NCBI RefSeq assembly: GCF_009832745.1
Contig: NZ_VRMJ01000041.1
Span: 253,001 to 317,000, forward strand
Direction: 5' to 3'
DNA: 64,000 bases
From: Polaribacter septentrionalilitoris
GTDB taxonomy: Bacteria > Bacteroidota > Bacteroidia > Flavobacteriales > Flavobacteriaceae
Below are positions 27,916-36,273 of the stretch, in pieces. The notes beneath the pieces are model-generated. The model was not told where the DNA came from. It saw only the letters and a program-made list of their open reading frames with translations, and did no database searches. Both the position numbers and the translations under genes were made by a program. The first letter of the stretch is position 1; the number at the start of each line of letters is the position of its first letter.

Positions 27916-28491
27916 TCATCTTGCATCTCTAGACTTTATATTCTCACTGCAGAGTTGAATAATTTCTGTGATTCTTTTTTGTCTTGTGGCTTCTCTTTTT
28001 GCTTGCTTTATCCAGTATAAGTAACTTTTTCTGTACGAAGGTGCAAAGTTTTTATAATTATCGAAAGCTTTTGTATTGTTATCAAAAGCTACTTGTAAAT
28101 CATCAGGTATAATTCCTTTTTCAACATCATCTAAAGCCGACCAAGAACCATTTTGTTGACCAATTTTTATGATTTCTAATCCGCTTTTATGCATCAGGTT
28201 ATCAGCAGTTAATTGTTTGATGTATTTTTTATTTAATGCACTCCAAGCGCTTTTTTGATTTCTAGGACAGAAATATTGATGTCTTTTTCTATTTCCTAAA
28301 CTTTTAACTGTAGAATCTATCCATCCATAACACAAAGCAACTTTTACAGCTTCTTCCCAACGCATGGATGCTTCGTTATTTTCTACTTTATAAAAAATTA
28401 AATAAACACCTTTTGAATTATTATGGTTCTTAGACAACCAATCTCTCCATTCATCATCATTTTTAAAATATAGTTCTATTTTTTTATCCAT
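27916..28491 (-). CDS. YdeI/OmpD-associated family protein
   Basis: A 191-residue cytoplasmic protein of the YdeI-like family: EWRDWLSKNHNNSKGVYLIF at the start, then EEAVKVALCYGWIDSTVKSL, and a C-terminal helical region with APSYRKSYLYWIKQAKREAT. Members are annotated as bacteriocin-protection or OmpD-associated, but no biochemical role is settled. It stands alone; a terminator of the next minus-strand gene lies 30 bases upstream of its start, so it has its own promoter. Confidence 0.83.
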   Translation of the reverse strand: MDKKIELYFKNDDEWRDWLSKNHNNSKGVYLIFYKVENNEASMRWEEAVKVALCYGWIDSTVKSLGNRKRHQYFCPRNQKSAWSALNKKYIKQLTADNLMHKSGLEIIKIGQQNGSWSALDDVEKGIIPDDLQVAFDNNTKAFDNYKNFAPSYRKSYLYWIKQAKREATRQKRITEIIQLCSENIKSRDAR

Positions 28492-28520
28492 CTATAAGGC
28501 TGAAATTGTTGTAAATTAAA

Positions 28521-28550
28521 ATTGGTATCTCAACGAATTGAGATACCAAT
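28521..28550 (-). terminator. Rho-independent terminator after the 205-residue secreted protein gene
   Basis: A perfect 13-base-pair stem (28521-28533 and 28538-28550, arm ATTGGTATCTCAA) closed on the minus strand by a TTCG tetraloop and followed by TTTTAATTT. It is 40 bases past the stop codon at 28590. Confidence 0.8.
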
Positions 28551-28589
28551 ATAACCAACCTAACAAAAATTAACAAATGAAAAAATGTG

Positions 28590-29207
28590 TTACCAGTTAA
28601 CAACTAGTAAATTAATACTGTTTCTAAGTGTTTTGTCTAATTCAGATTTATATATCTTATTGATATATTTATAAATATTTTGACCAATTTCTATATTGAT
28701 GTTATCATCAATATCTATTTTTTTATTGAGTTTGTCTTGTTTTACTAAAACATGATAATCTAAATAATTGTTTTTATTTGTCTTTTCAATTTGCTCTAAC
28801 GAAATTTTATAATTTTTAGATTCTTTTATGTAGGCTTCTGTGATAATTTCATTGATGAATTGAGTGTAACTTTCTATGACAATAGATGTTGCTTTTTTAG
28901 AGGTTTTTATAATTTCTTTTTTAACTGTTTTTCTGTTATCTATTGATAATGTATACTGGGCTTCTAATAATTCTTTTTGGTATGTATCGTATATGGCAAA
29001 CTTACCTTCGGAATTATTTGTGGGAGCTATGTAGATAGACTTTAGAATATCTTCAAAAACTAAATAATCAGGAGTTTTTTCATTATTGTTAATTTCAATA
29101 ACTGGATTAAAAATTTTTAGATGTAAATTATTGTGATTGTTTTCATCATTTTGAGCAAATGAAAAAAACTGACTGATCGAAATAAGTATTATAAGTATTT
29201 TTTTCAT
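28590..29207 (-). CDS. Secreted protein of unknown function
   Basis: A 205-residue protein with a signal peptide (residues 1-18, ending FSFAQ). The mature part is charged and lysine/asparagine-rich, with a KKEIIKTSKKATSIVIESYT helix region and repeated NKKIDIDDNINIEI-like segments. No cysteine, lipobox, sorting domain or known motif is visible. It is a single-gene unit with its own terminator; the 159 bases upstream are AT-rich without another gene. I do not recognise it. Confidence 0.65.
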   Translation of the reverse strand: MKKILIILISISQFFSFAQNDENNHNNLHLKIFNPVIEINNNEKTPDYLVFEDILKSIYIAPTNNSEGKFAIYDTYQKELLEAQYTLSIDNRKTVKKEIIKTSKKATSIVIESYTQFINEIITEAYIKESKNYKISLEQIEKTNKNNYLDYHVLVKQDKLNKKIDIDDNINIEIGQNIYKYINKIYKSELDKTLRNSINLLVVNW

Positions 29208-29366
29208 GACTTGGAGTTTTATATTGCAAATATAATAGTATTACTTTTATTATAGAAAATTAAACTATTAATTTAACGCATGTTTAACAAAATATTAAGA
29301 TTTCAATTCTTTGTTAGTCAGTTAAATAGAAGTGTTGATTCAATAAAGAAAAGGAAACTACAATTA

Positions 29367-30170
29367 TTAGTTTTTTAATGCAAATTTACCTTTAGTATAT
29401 TTTTGAGTGGGAATAGAATCTAAAATATATGGAATTGAGATAAAAGTTTTAGGAGTTGCTTTGAAAACGCCAAAATGAAGATGAGGTTCTGTACTCATCC
29501 CAGTATTACCTGAGTAGGCAATAGGTTGATGTTTTTTTACAGAGTCACCAAGTTTTACAATAACTCCGTCTTTTTTTAAATGTACATATTGCGTAAATAA
29601 ACCGTCATTATGGTATAGCATTACATAATTACCATCATTTAGGTAAGACTTGCTTCTACCACCTTTATTAGAGTCTTCTTTTACAGCTACAACTACACCA
29701 TCTTTCATGGCACAAACAGTTTGACCGATATTCATTTTAAAGTCGATAGCATACTTTGATCTTGCTCCTTTATGCGTAAAGTTGGTATTTTGACCTTGTA
29801 GAACTTTATAGCGTTTTCCTTTTAAAAAGGGTAAAGCATAATTGTATAAAGTATCGTATTTTTTTAATGGAGTAGAGGAGCCATAGCGCAATCGAAAATT
29901 AAATTCATTAAGTATTTGGGTACTATCTTTTTCTTTTTTTGAAAAAGACAATATGAGCTTTTCTTCAAGAGGGTTGAAATCAATTGTCCTATTTTCTTTA
30001 GTTTTTATTTTGTAAAATAAATGTGTTTTACAAGCAAATTTGTTTTTTGCAAAAACATGAATACTATCTTCTTTTATTTTAAAATTAATAAAAGACGGTT
30101 TTTGTTGACCTTTAGAACAGGAAACAACAAATAAACAAATAACAACTATTCTAAGTACTGTTATCTCCAT
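29367..30170 (-). CDS. M23-family metallopeptidase, lipoprotein
   Basis: A 267-residue protein with a lipoprotein signal (VVICLFVVSC, lipid cysteine near residue 18) and a C-terminal LytM/M23 domain that would cut peptidoglycan cross-bridges. Zinc ligands are the His of FTHKGARSKYAIDF, its Asp, and HLHFG near residue 232. The spacing of the first His and Asp is that of the longer-loop M23 subgroup. The middle has extra beta-rich sequence. Its start overlaps the M28 peptidase gene by 10 bases, so the two are coupled. Confidence 0.88.
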   Translation of the reverse strand: MEITVLRIVVICLFVVSCSKGQQKPSFINFKIKEDSIHVFAKNKFACKTHLFYKIKTKENRTIDFNPLEEKLILSFSKKEKDSTQILNEFNFRLRYGSSTPLKKYDTLYNYALPFLKGKRYKVLQGQNTNFTHKGARSKYAIDFKMNIGQTVCAMKDGVVVAVKEDSNKGGRSKSYLNDGNYVMLYHNDGLFTQYVHLKKDGVIVKLGDSVKKHQPIAYSGNTGMSTEPHLHFGVFKATPKTFISIPYILDSIPTQKYTKGKFALKN

Positions 30171-31483
30171 ATTTTATTTGGAAAAACTACTACGCTTTCA
30201 TGACCATTTTCTCCTACTGCAGAAACACCAAAAAAGAAATTGTCAATTACAATACCTTCTAATGTAAACTCAGTACCTTCTACATATCTACTGTGATCCC
30301 AAGTTGGAGATGTAGTATCTCTCCAATAAATTTTATATCCTTTAGCACCATCAACTTTACTCCATCTTAATTTTGCAGATGGTTGTACAATTCCACCAAT
30401 TTCTACAACTTTTGGAGCTTCTGGAGCCCAAGCTAAAGAAGCCAAATTTATGGTATTAACAGTAGTAAGTTTTTTAGCGTATCCAAAATTTACATGTTCA
30501 AAAGTATCTCCATATTTTATACCATTTTCAGTTCTAATGTCTTGATGTTGTTGTGTGTAATTTTCGTGAGCTTCCATAATTCTAATTCCAGCAAATCCTA
30601 AATCGTTAAAAGGTCTATGGTGTCCTCCTCGTCCAAATCTATCCAGTCTGTATATCATCATTGGATTCATTTCTGGCATATATGTTTTAGTAGTTTTATG
30701 CACATATCTGGCTAATTGACGTGAAATTCCATCAACTTCACCTCCATAAAACCTGCGCATTCTTCTTTGTCTTTCTGTCTCGTTTGCTGGTACAGGTTCA
30801 CTAAAAATTCTGAAAGAGCGATTGTCTATTACACCATCTACACCTTTGATATTCCCAATCATATCATTATTTAAAATTCCGATAATATCCCAGCCTTTTT
30901 CTTTTGCATATTTAGCTAGTCCTGCTCCACCAAAAAGACCTTGTTCTTCTCCAGAAAGACCAACATAAATAATACTACTTTCAAATTTATATTTACTTAA
31001 AACTCGAGAAGCTTCGATAGTTCCTGCCATACCAGAGGCATTATCATTTGCACCTGGTGCATCTGTTGTATAATCCATTGTATTACTTGCACGTGAATCT
31101 ATATCACCACTCATAATGATAAATCTGTTTGGGTATTTTGTGCCTCTTTGAATTGCAACAACATTTACTACATAAGCATCATGAGGAACTCTACTACCCA
31201 TTTTTGTAGTAACTAAATCTTTCTGATAAAAAACGTTAAGACAATTATTACAATTTTTAGAAATGGTTTCGAATTCAGATTTTATCCATCTTCTTGCAGC
31301 TCCAATTCCACGAGTATTAGAGATGGTGTCAGAGAATGTATTTCTTGTTCCAAATTCCGTCAAAGTTTTTACATCAGCTTTAATTCTATCAGCAGAAACT
31401 GAATTGATAATGTCATAAATTCTTGTATCTGTTTGAGCAAATGTTGAACTTGAGATAAGTAAAAAAAGTAAGAAGTGTTTCAT
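30161..31483 (-). CDS. M28-family zinc aminopeptidase, secreted
   Basis: A 440-residue exported peptidase. Signal peptide residues 1-16 end STFAQ. The M28 core shows zinc ligands and catalytic residues in IMSGDIDSRAS, PGANDNASGMAG and VGLSGEEQGLFGG, with a later EAHENYTQQHQD segment. The last 90 residues form a fibronectin-III-like domain (AKLRWSKVDGAKGYKIYWRD). Such enzymes release N-terminal residues from peptides in the periplasm or at the surface. Its start is 4 bases after the stop of the membrane-protein gene. Confidence 0.9.
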   Translation of the reverse strand: MKHFLLFLLISSSTFAQTDTRIYDIINSVSADRIKADVKTLTEFGTRNTFSDTISNTRGIGAARRWIKSEFETISKNCNNCLNVFYQKDLVTTKMGSRVPHDAYVVNVVAIQRGTKYPNRFIIMSGDIDSRASNTMDYTTDAPGANDNASGMAGTIEASRVLSKYKFESSIIYVGLSGEEQGLFGGAGLAKYAKEKGWDIIGILNNDMIGNIKGVDGVIDNRSFRIFSEPVPANETERQRRMRRFYGGEVDGISRQLARYVHKTTKTYMPEMNPMMIYRLDRFGRGGHHRPFNDLGFAGIRIMEAHENYTQQHQDIRTENGIKYGDTFEHVNFGYAKKLTTVNTINLASLAWAPEAPKVVEIGGIVQPSAKLRWSKVDGAKGYKIYWRDTTSPTWDHSRYVEGTEFTLEGIVIDNFFFGVSAVGENGHESVVVFPNKIWR

Positions 31484-31487
31484 GTTT

Positions 31488-32825
31488 TTATTGTTTGAAT
31501 TTCCAGAAAGGTATTGTAACTACATTTAATAAGATAGTGTCTTTCTTTTTATTGATAAATTTTCTGTTGATTTTTAGATGATGATTGCCGTTTTTTAAAC
31601 TATCAATATTTACATAAGTTTCAAAACCCATGTTTTTATTTTTATTGGTTGTAAAAAGGTAATTAGTTTTATAATAAGTGTTGTTAATTTTTGTTTTATA
31701 TATTTCATTAAAAGTTTTGTAATAGACTTTTACTAAACTATCTCTTTTTTTAAATTCTTTGGTGGTAAAGTTATTAGAAAAGAAAGCATCAGATTGTAGT
31801 CCACGTCTGTCATTTATTGGTTTTAAACCCGGATTATAATCATATAATCTGTTTTCTAAATTATCTGTGAAAACAATAAAAACTTTTAAGTAGTTATCTG
31901 TAATTACTTTAGATTGAATTGTAACACGGTTTATAAAATCATCTTCTTTAATCAATAAGTCTTCGTAATTACCAGCATTAGCAACAAATTCTGATGAGTT
32001 TTTTTTGATGTCTAAAAAGTTTGAATCAACATAAGAATAGGATGTTAAATATAAAACTCCAATATAAATAGGAGCTAAGATAAAGCTTAGTCTTTTCCCG
32101 AATTTATTATCTAAAAAATTATAAACTAATGGTCTATATAAAAACGATAGGGTAATAATATTGAATACTCTGTAAATTGGAAAATAGATTTTACTTGTCC
32201 ATTTTTTTCTTTTTAAAAAACCTTGAGTAACAAAGTCAATAAAGGTTAGCAACATTCCAAATAATGTAAAAAGGATTAAACCTATCCCTGTAAAGGTGAA
32301 GATGTCGTCCCAGACTCCATTAAAATCATTCTCTAAAAAGATAACAACTATTAAAATTATGCTAACCACACATAAAAAACTGGCAAGAAAATAAAAAATA
32401 AATAGGAAAGAAATGGCAAAAAGAATACTACAATAATCTTCTAAAGTAGCAATGTATTTGTCAAAAGAACCAATTCTTTTTTTTAAATATTTGGTGAATT
32501 TTGGTGAGTAATTTAATACTTCGTAGTCAATATCTCCAGAAACATATCGCAGTCCTAAAGCTCCAATCCAAAGACCTCTTAAAATAACATGAATTAGCAG
32601 GTTTGCCAATAAAATCCAACAAGAAATATTAATAGCAAACCAAATTAAACTTTCAACCAGATGCTTATCATGTTGTGCAATTTGAAACTTTAAGGCTAAG
32701 GTATCTGTAGCAGTAAATAAGCCAAAAATAGCAAAACCAGAAATAAGCAGTTCTAATTGCCAGCTTTCTTGCTGAAGTTTATCTAAAAGTTCTTTAAAAG
32801 TAGATTTTTGATATTCTTGACTCAT
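31488..32825 (-). CDS. Multi-spanning membrane protein of unknown function
   Basis: A 445-residue integral membrane protein with about six or seven hydrophobic segments in residues 25-275 (for example LELLISGFAIFGLFTATDTL and LIWFAINISCWILLANLLIHV). A C-terminal region of about 165 residues, after YIGVLYLTSYSYVDS, is probably extracytoplasmic. The N-terminal 20 residues are a charged cytoplasmic helix. No transporter motif is visible. Position and spacing make it the first gene of an operon with the M28 and M23 peptidase genes, so a cell-envelope role is likely but unproven. Confidence 0.65.
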   Translation of the reverse strand: MSQEYQKSTFKELLDKLQQESWQLELLISGFAIFGLFTATDTLALKFQIAQHDKHLVESLIWFAINISCWILLANLLIHVILRGLWIGALGLRYVSGDIDYEVLNYSPKFTKYLKKRIGSFDKYIATLEDYCSILFAISFLFIFYFLASFLCVVSIILIVVIFLENDFNGVWDDIFTFTGIGLILFTLFGMLLTFIDFVTQGFLKRKKWTSKIYFPIYRVFNIITLSFLYRPLVYNFLDNKFGKRLSFILAPIYIGVLYLTSYSYVDSNFLDIKKNSSEFVANAGNYEDLLIKEDDFINRVTIQSKVITDNYLKVFIVFTDNLENRLYDYNPGLKPINDRRGLQSDAFFSNNFTTKEFKKRDSLVKVYYKTFNEIYKTKINNTYYKTNYLFTTNKNKNMGFETYVNIDSLKNGNHHLKINRKFINKKKDTILLNVVTIPFWKFKQ

Positions 32826-32870
32826 TCTAATTTTGTCTTTTATAAATATACTGACCTTTTTAAAAATAAA

Positions 32871-32900
32871 AAAACCACTTCACGTTAATGAAATGGTTTT
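32871..32900 (-). terminator. Hairpin terminator after the DUF6249 gene
   Basis: A 12-base-pair stem with one mismatch (32871-32882 and 32889-32900, arm AAAACCACTTCA) and T runs on either side. It is 20 bases past the DUF6249 stop codon on the minus strand. Confidence 0.65.
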
Positions 32901-32920
32901 TAACATTATTTGTTGTTTAT

Positions 32921-33301
32921 TTATTCTTTATCTAATTTTTTAGTTTGATTGAAACCAATCAACAAAGCTCCACCAGCACATAAAAACACAGAAGCTGCAT
33001 AAAAAACACCAGAGTCTATTGCATTATCTGGTCTATTTTCCCAAGATCCATCATAACCAAAATAATATCCTAGTATACTTCCTAAAAGAATTCCAATTCC
33101 AATTCCCATAGCCAATAAGCCTAAGTTTAAAATAAATACTTTCCAAAAAGGAGCAGCATTTTTTGGATTTCCTTTCATAAAGATACTTGCTTCAGCCCCT
33201 TTTTCTATTAATGCCATACGCTCTTTGTTTCTAGTTGAAAAATATAGATAGAAAACTCCAAAGATGCTTCCAAATATTATTGCTAAAACTGCGATTTCCA
33301 T
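32921..33301 (-). CDS. DUF6249-type small membrane protein
   Basis: 126 residues with three hydrophobic segments: residues 2-20, about 52-75 (LGLLAMGIGIGILLGSILGY) and about 98-115 (FYAASVFLCAGGALLIGF). A short conserved loop ERMALIEKGAEASIF follows the first segment. The family is uncharacterised. It is divergent from an ECF sigma gene, and both have an almost identical promoter, so its expression probably depends on that sigma factor; it may belong to the envelope-stress response controlled by it. Confidence 0.75.
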   Translation of the reverse strand: MEIAVLAIIFGSIFGVFYLYFSTRNKERMALIEKGAEASIFMKGNPKNAAPFWKVFILNLGLLAMGIGIGILLGSILGYYFGYDGSWENRPDNAIDSGVFYAASVFLCAGGALLIGFNQTKKLDKE

Positions 33302-33348
33302 AATTTATAATTTTAAAGTTCAAATGATTAATTTTATTGTGTTTGTAG

Positions 33349-33378
33349 CTTTGACTATAGTACTATAAAAAAGGTTAC
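33349..33378 (-). promoter_or_regulatory. ECF-type promoter of the DUF6249 gene
   Basis: On the minus strand GTAACC (33373-33378) is followed after exactly 17 bases by GTCAAAG (33349-33355). The same elements and spacing occur in the plus-strand promoter of the sigma gene. The predicted leader is about 40 bases. Confidence 0.65.
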
Positions 33379-33413
33379 AAAAAATTAAAAAATTATTTTT
33401 ATTGATAAATTTT

Positions 33414-33443
33414 GTAACCTATATAAAGAAGTAACAGTCAAAG
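33414..33443 (+). promoter_or_regulatory. ECF-type autoregulatory promoter of the sigma factor gene
   Basis: GTAACC (33414-33419), a 17-base spacer and GTCAAAG (33437-33443) end 5 bases before the start codon at 33449, so the mRNA would be leaderless or nearly so. An AAC core at -35 and GTC at -10 are typical of ECF sigma promoters. Confidence 0.65.
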
Positions 33444-33448
33444 ATAAA

Positions 33449-34033
33449 ATGACTAACAAAAACGACCAACTATATATTACTAAAGTCATCAATGGAGATA
33501 CAAATGCATTTGCGTATCTAGTTGATAATTATAAAGGCATGATATATACTTTGGCGTATAAAATGACAAAAAGTAGAGAAGAGGCAGAAGAAATTAGTCA
33601 AGATACATTTATAAAAGCATACAGAAATTTAAGTAAATTTAAAGGAGATTCTAAATTTTCAACTTGGTTATATAGAATAGGATATCATGCAAGTTTAGAT
33701 GCAATAAAAAAGAATAAGAAGAGTAATAATACGTTTGAAATTAATGAAGTAACCTTTAATCAAATAAAATCTGTAGAAGATGTTTTAGAAGGAATAGAAC
33801 GAAAAGAACGAGCTGAAATTCTAGATAAATGCTTAACGCAATTGCCAGAAGATGAGTGTTCTATGATTTGGATGTTTTATTATGATGAATTAAGTTTGAA
33901 AGAAATTATAGAAGTTACTCAATTATCACAAGCAAATGTAAAAGTAAAGTTACATAGAGCTAGAAAACGATTATTAAAAATTGTAGAAAATACTGTTGAA
34001 CCAGAAATTATAAATCATTATGGGAGAAAATAA
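33449..34033 (+). CDS. ECF-type RNA polymerase sigma factor
   Basis: A 194-residue sigma-70 family protein with only regions 2 and 4. Region 2 has DNYKGMIYTLAYKMTKSREE and ISQDTFIKAYRNL (residues about 28-65) plus FSTWLYRIGYHASLD. Region 4 has LPEDECSMIWMFYYDELSLKE followed by the helix-turn-helix TQLSQANVKVKLHRARKRL. The next gene overlaps it by 14 bases and encodes a one-pass or two-pass membrane protein, the usual arrangement for an anti-sigma factor. It probably directs transcription of itself and of the divergent DUF6249 gene. Confidence 0.93.
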   Translation: MTNKNDQLYITKVINGDTNAFAYLVDNYKGMIYTLAYKMTKSREEAEEISQDTFIKAYRNLSKFKGDSKFSTWLYRIGYHASLDAIKKNKKSNNTFEINEVTFNQIKSVEDVLEGIERKERAEILDKCLTQLPEDECSMIWMFYYDELSLKEIIEVTQLSQANVKVKLHRARKRLLKIVENTVEPEIINHYGRK

Positions 34034-34433
34034 ACATATCGAAGAGTTAGATGCTTTTGCAAAAAAGTATGTAAAAGAGATAGCACAAGAAAAGCCGTCT
34101 ATAGATTTCACTGCTTCAATACTAGATAAAATAGCATTAGAAAAATCACAAAAAAGTGTATTTAAAACTAAAGCTTTAATCTCCAAAAAATCATGGTTTG
34201 CTATTTTTACTTTACTATTAGCAATAGTTTTATTATCAAATAAATATTCAGAGAAAAGTGTTTTAGAATTTCCTGAGGTTGATTTTTCTTTTTTAGATAA
34301 AATTCAAATTCCTAATTTGTTTGAATCTTTAACAATATCAAACTCGGTTTTAATTTCAGTGTTTCTTTTTGGTTTAATGTTTATTGCTCAAGTAGTTTTT
34401 TTAAAAAAACATTTTGATAAACGATTTGATTAG
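34020..34433 (+). CDS. Membrane protein, candidate anti-sigma factor
   Basis: 137 residues. The N-terminal 55 residues are charged and helical (cytoplasmic, possibly binding the sigma factor). Two hydrophobic segments follow: KSWFAIFTLLLAIVLLS (about residues 59-75) and SVLISVFLFGLMFIAQVVFL (about 109-128). It lacks the zinc-binding HxxxCxxC of ZAS-type anti-sigma domains. The assignment rests on the 14-base overlap with the ECF gene and on topology; no sequence family is recognised. Confidence 0.6.
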   Translation: MGENKHIEELDAFAKKYVKEIAQEKPSIDFTASILDKIALEKSQKSVFKTKALISKKSWFAIFTLLLAIVLLSNKYSEKSVLEFPEVDFSFLDKIQIPNLFESLTISNSVLISVFLFGLMFIAQVVFLKKHFDKRFD

Positions 34434-34485
34434 AAATCAAGATGATAAACTTATCTTTACTAGTGTGTTTTAAAGAATAGCTTAA

Positions 34486-36042
34486 TTACAAATTCTCAAT
34501 AGCAGCTTCTGCACAACGTTCACCATCCATGGCAGCAGAAACTATGCCACCAGCATAACCACCACCTTCACCACAAGGATATAATCCTTGGATTTCTGTA
34601 TGTTCTAAATTCTCTTTTCTTGGAATATTTACAGGTGATGAAGTTCGAGACTCAACCCCAATAATATTGGCTTGGTTAGTATAATAACCATGCATTTTTT
34701 GTCCAAAAGCAGCAAAACCTTTTCGTAATCTTCCACCAATAATTTTTGGTAATAAAGAGTGTAAAGGTGCAGATTTTAACCCAGGTTGATAAGAGCAATC
34801 ATTTAAAGTTGGTGAAGGTTTGCCTTCTACAAAATCAACTAGCCTTTGTGCAGGTGCAGTTTGATTTCTACCTCCAGCAGTAAAAGCTAGTTTTTCTAAA
34901 TCTTTTTGAAATTGTAATCCTTTTAATGGACCTAAATGTTCATATTTTTTAAAATCTTTATCGATATCTAATTCTACTACAATTCCTGAATTCGCAAATT
35001 GATTATTTCGCTTAGAAGGAGACATTCCATTAACCACAACTTCTCCATTTGCAGTTGCTGCAGGAACTATAAAGCCTCCTGGACACATACAAAAAGAATA
35101 GACTCCTCTGTTATTAACTTGTTGTACCAAACTATAAGCAGCAGCAGGTAATAATTCATCTCTTTCTCCAGAACAATGGTACTGAATTTGATCTATAATT
35201 TCTTGAGGATGTTCTACACGTACACCCATTGCAAAAGACTTTGCTTTTAAAGCAATATTTTTTTTGTGTAATAACTCATAAATATCACGAGCAGAATGAC
35301 CTGTAGCTAAAATAACTGAATTAACAGTCATTTCTTTTCCATTCTGTAACTGAATAGCTTGTAGTTTATTGTTTTTAATAACAAAGTCTGTAACTCGAGT
35401 TTCAAAATGGATTTCGCCACCAAACTCTAAAATGGTTTCTCGAATATTCTGAATAATCTTTGGTAATTTATTAGTACCTATATGTGGATGGGCATCAATA
35501 AGAATTTGTTCTGTTGCACCATGAAAAACTAAGTTTTCAAAAATACGCCTTACATCTCCACGTTTTAAACTTCTTGTATAAAGCTTTCCATCAGAATATG
35601 TACCTGCACCACCTTCGCCAAAACAATAATTAGAGTCTTCATTAACTTCATGAAACTGATTGATGGCTCGTAAATCTCTACGTCTGTCGCGTACATTTTT
35701 CCCGCGTTCTAAAACAATTGGCTTATAGCCTAATTCAATACAGCGTAATGCTGCATACATACCTGCTGGACCAAAACCAACAATGTGAATTTCTTTAGCA
35801 TTAGAAACGTCTTTATACTCAAATTCGTAGTCAGATTTTTCAGGAACAACTTCATTGATATATACAGCAACCTTGTAATTAAAAATAATGTCTTTTTTAC
35901 GAGCATCTATAGATTTTCGTAAAACTTTTACGGCAGAAATTTCATTTTTGTCAATATTTAATTGTTTTGAAGCTTTAAACAAAAGGATGTTTTCTTTGCG
36001 CTCTTCAATTAAATTTATACGTAGCTGAATTTCTTTTACCAT
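34486..36042 (-). CDS. FAD-dependent oxidoreductase (COG2509-like)
   Basis: A 518-residue flavoprotein. The FAD-binding glycine motif is VGFGPAGMYAALRCIELG near residues 89-106, preceded by an 80-residue N-terminal domain. Other conserved parts are GEGGAGTYSDGKLYTR, VILATGHSARDIYELL and the C-terminal GLYPCGEGGGYAGGIVSAAMDG. This is the family of uncharacterised NAD(P)/FAD-dependent dehydrogenases widely conserved in bacteria; the substrate is unknown. A TACTTTTG box at 36047-36054 lies directly before the start codon. Confidence 0.88.
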   Translation of the reverse strand: MVKEIQLRINLIEERKENILLFKASKQLNIDKNEISAVKVLRKSIDARKKDIIFNYKVAVYINEVVPEKSDYEFEYKDVSNAKEIHIVGFGPAGMYAALRCIELGYKPIVLERGKNVRDRRRDLRAINQFHEVNEDSNYCFGEGGAGTYSDGKLYTRSLKRGDVRRIFENLVFHGATEQILIDAHPHIGTNKLPKIIQNIRETILEFGGEIHFETRVTDFVIKNNKLQAIQLQNGKEMTVNSVILATGHSARDIYELLHKKNIALKAKSFAMGVRVEHPQEIIDQIQYHCSGERDELLPAAAYSLVQQVNNRGVYSFCMCPGGFIVPAATANGEVVVNGMSPSKRNNQFANSGIVVELDIDKDFKKYEHLGPLKGLQFQKDLEKLAFTAGGRNQTAPAQRLVDFVEGKPSPTLNDCSYQPGLKSAPLHSLLPKIIGGRLRKGFAAFGQKMHGYYTNQANIIGVESRTSSPVNIPRKENLEHTEIQGLYPCGEGGGYAGGIVSAAMDGERCAEAAIENL

Positions 36043-36273
36043 AAGACAAAAGTAAGGAAATTAAAAATTGAAAGTAGTAAACAATTTATGGATATAAATC
36101 TTTTAAATAAATGAAATCGTATTGATAATTTTATGCCTTTAGGTTTAAGATCATACTTTTATAAGTAGAAGTTTTAAGTCAAACTAGCTAAAACATAAAG
36201 ACTTCTTAAAACTTTTTAATATTGTAGGTCTTACTTTCTATTTTTTCTATCTTTAAACATTATTTACAGTTCA

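Noticed and set aside
33373..33419. Inverted repeat GGTTACAAAA...TTTTGTAACC as a transcription terminator
   Set aside because: It sits upstream of both divergent genes and not after any gene; the two arms are better explained as the -35 elements of divergent promoters.
36169..36214. Inverted repeat AAGTTTTAAG...CTTAAAACTT upstream of the PPK2 gene
   Set aside because: It is all A/T with only two G/C pairs in a 26-base loop, within what is expected by chance in such AT-rich sequence.
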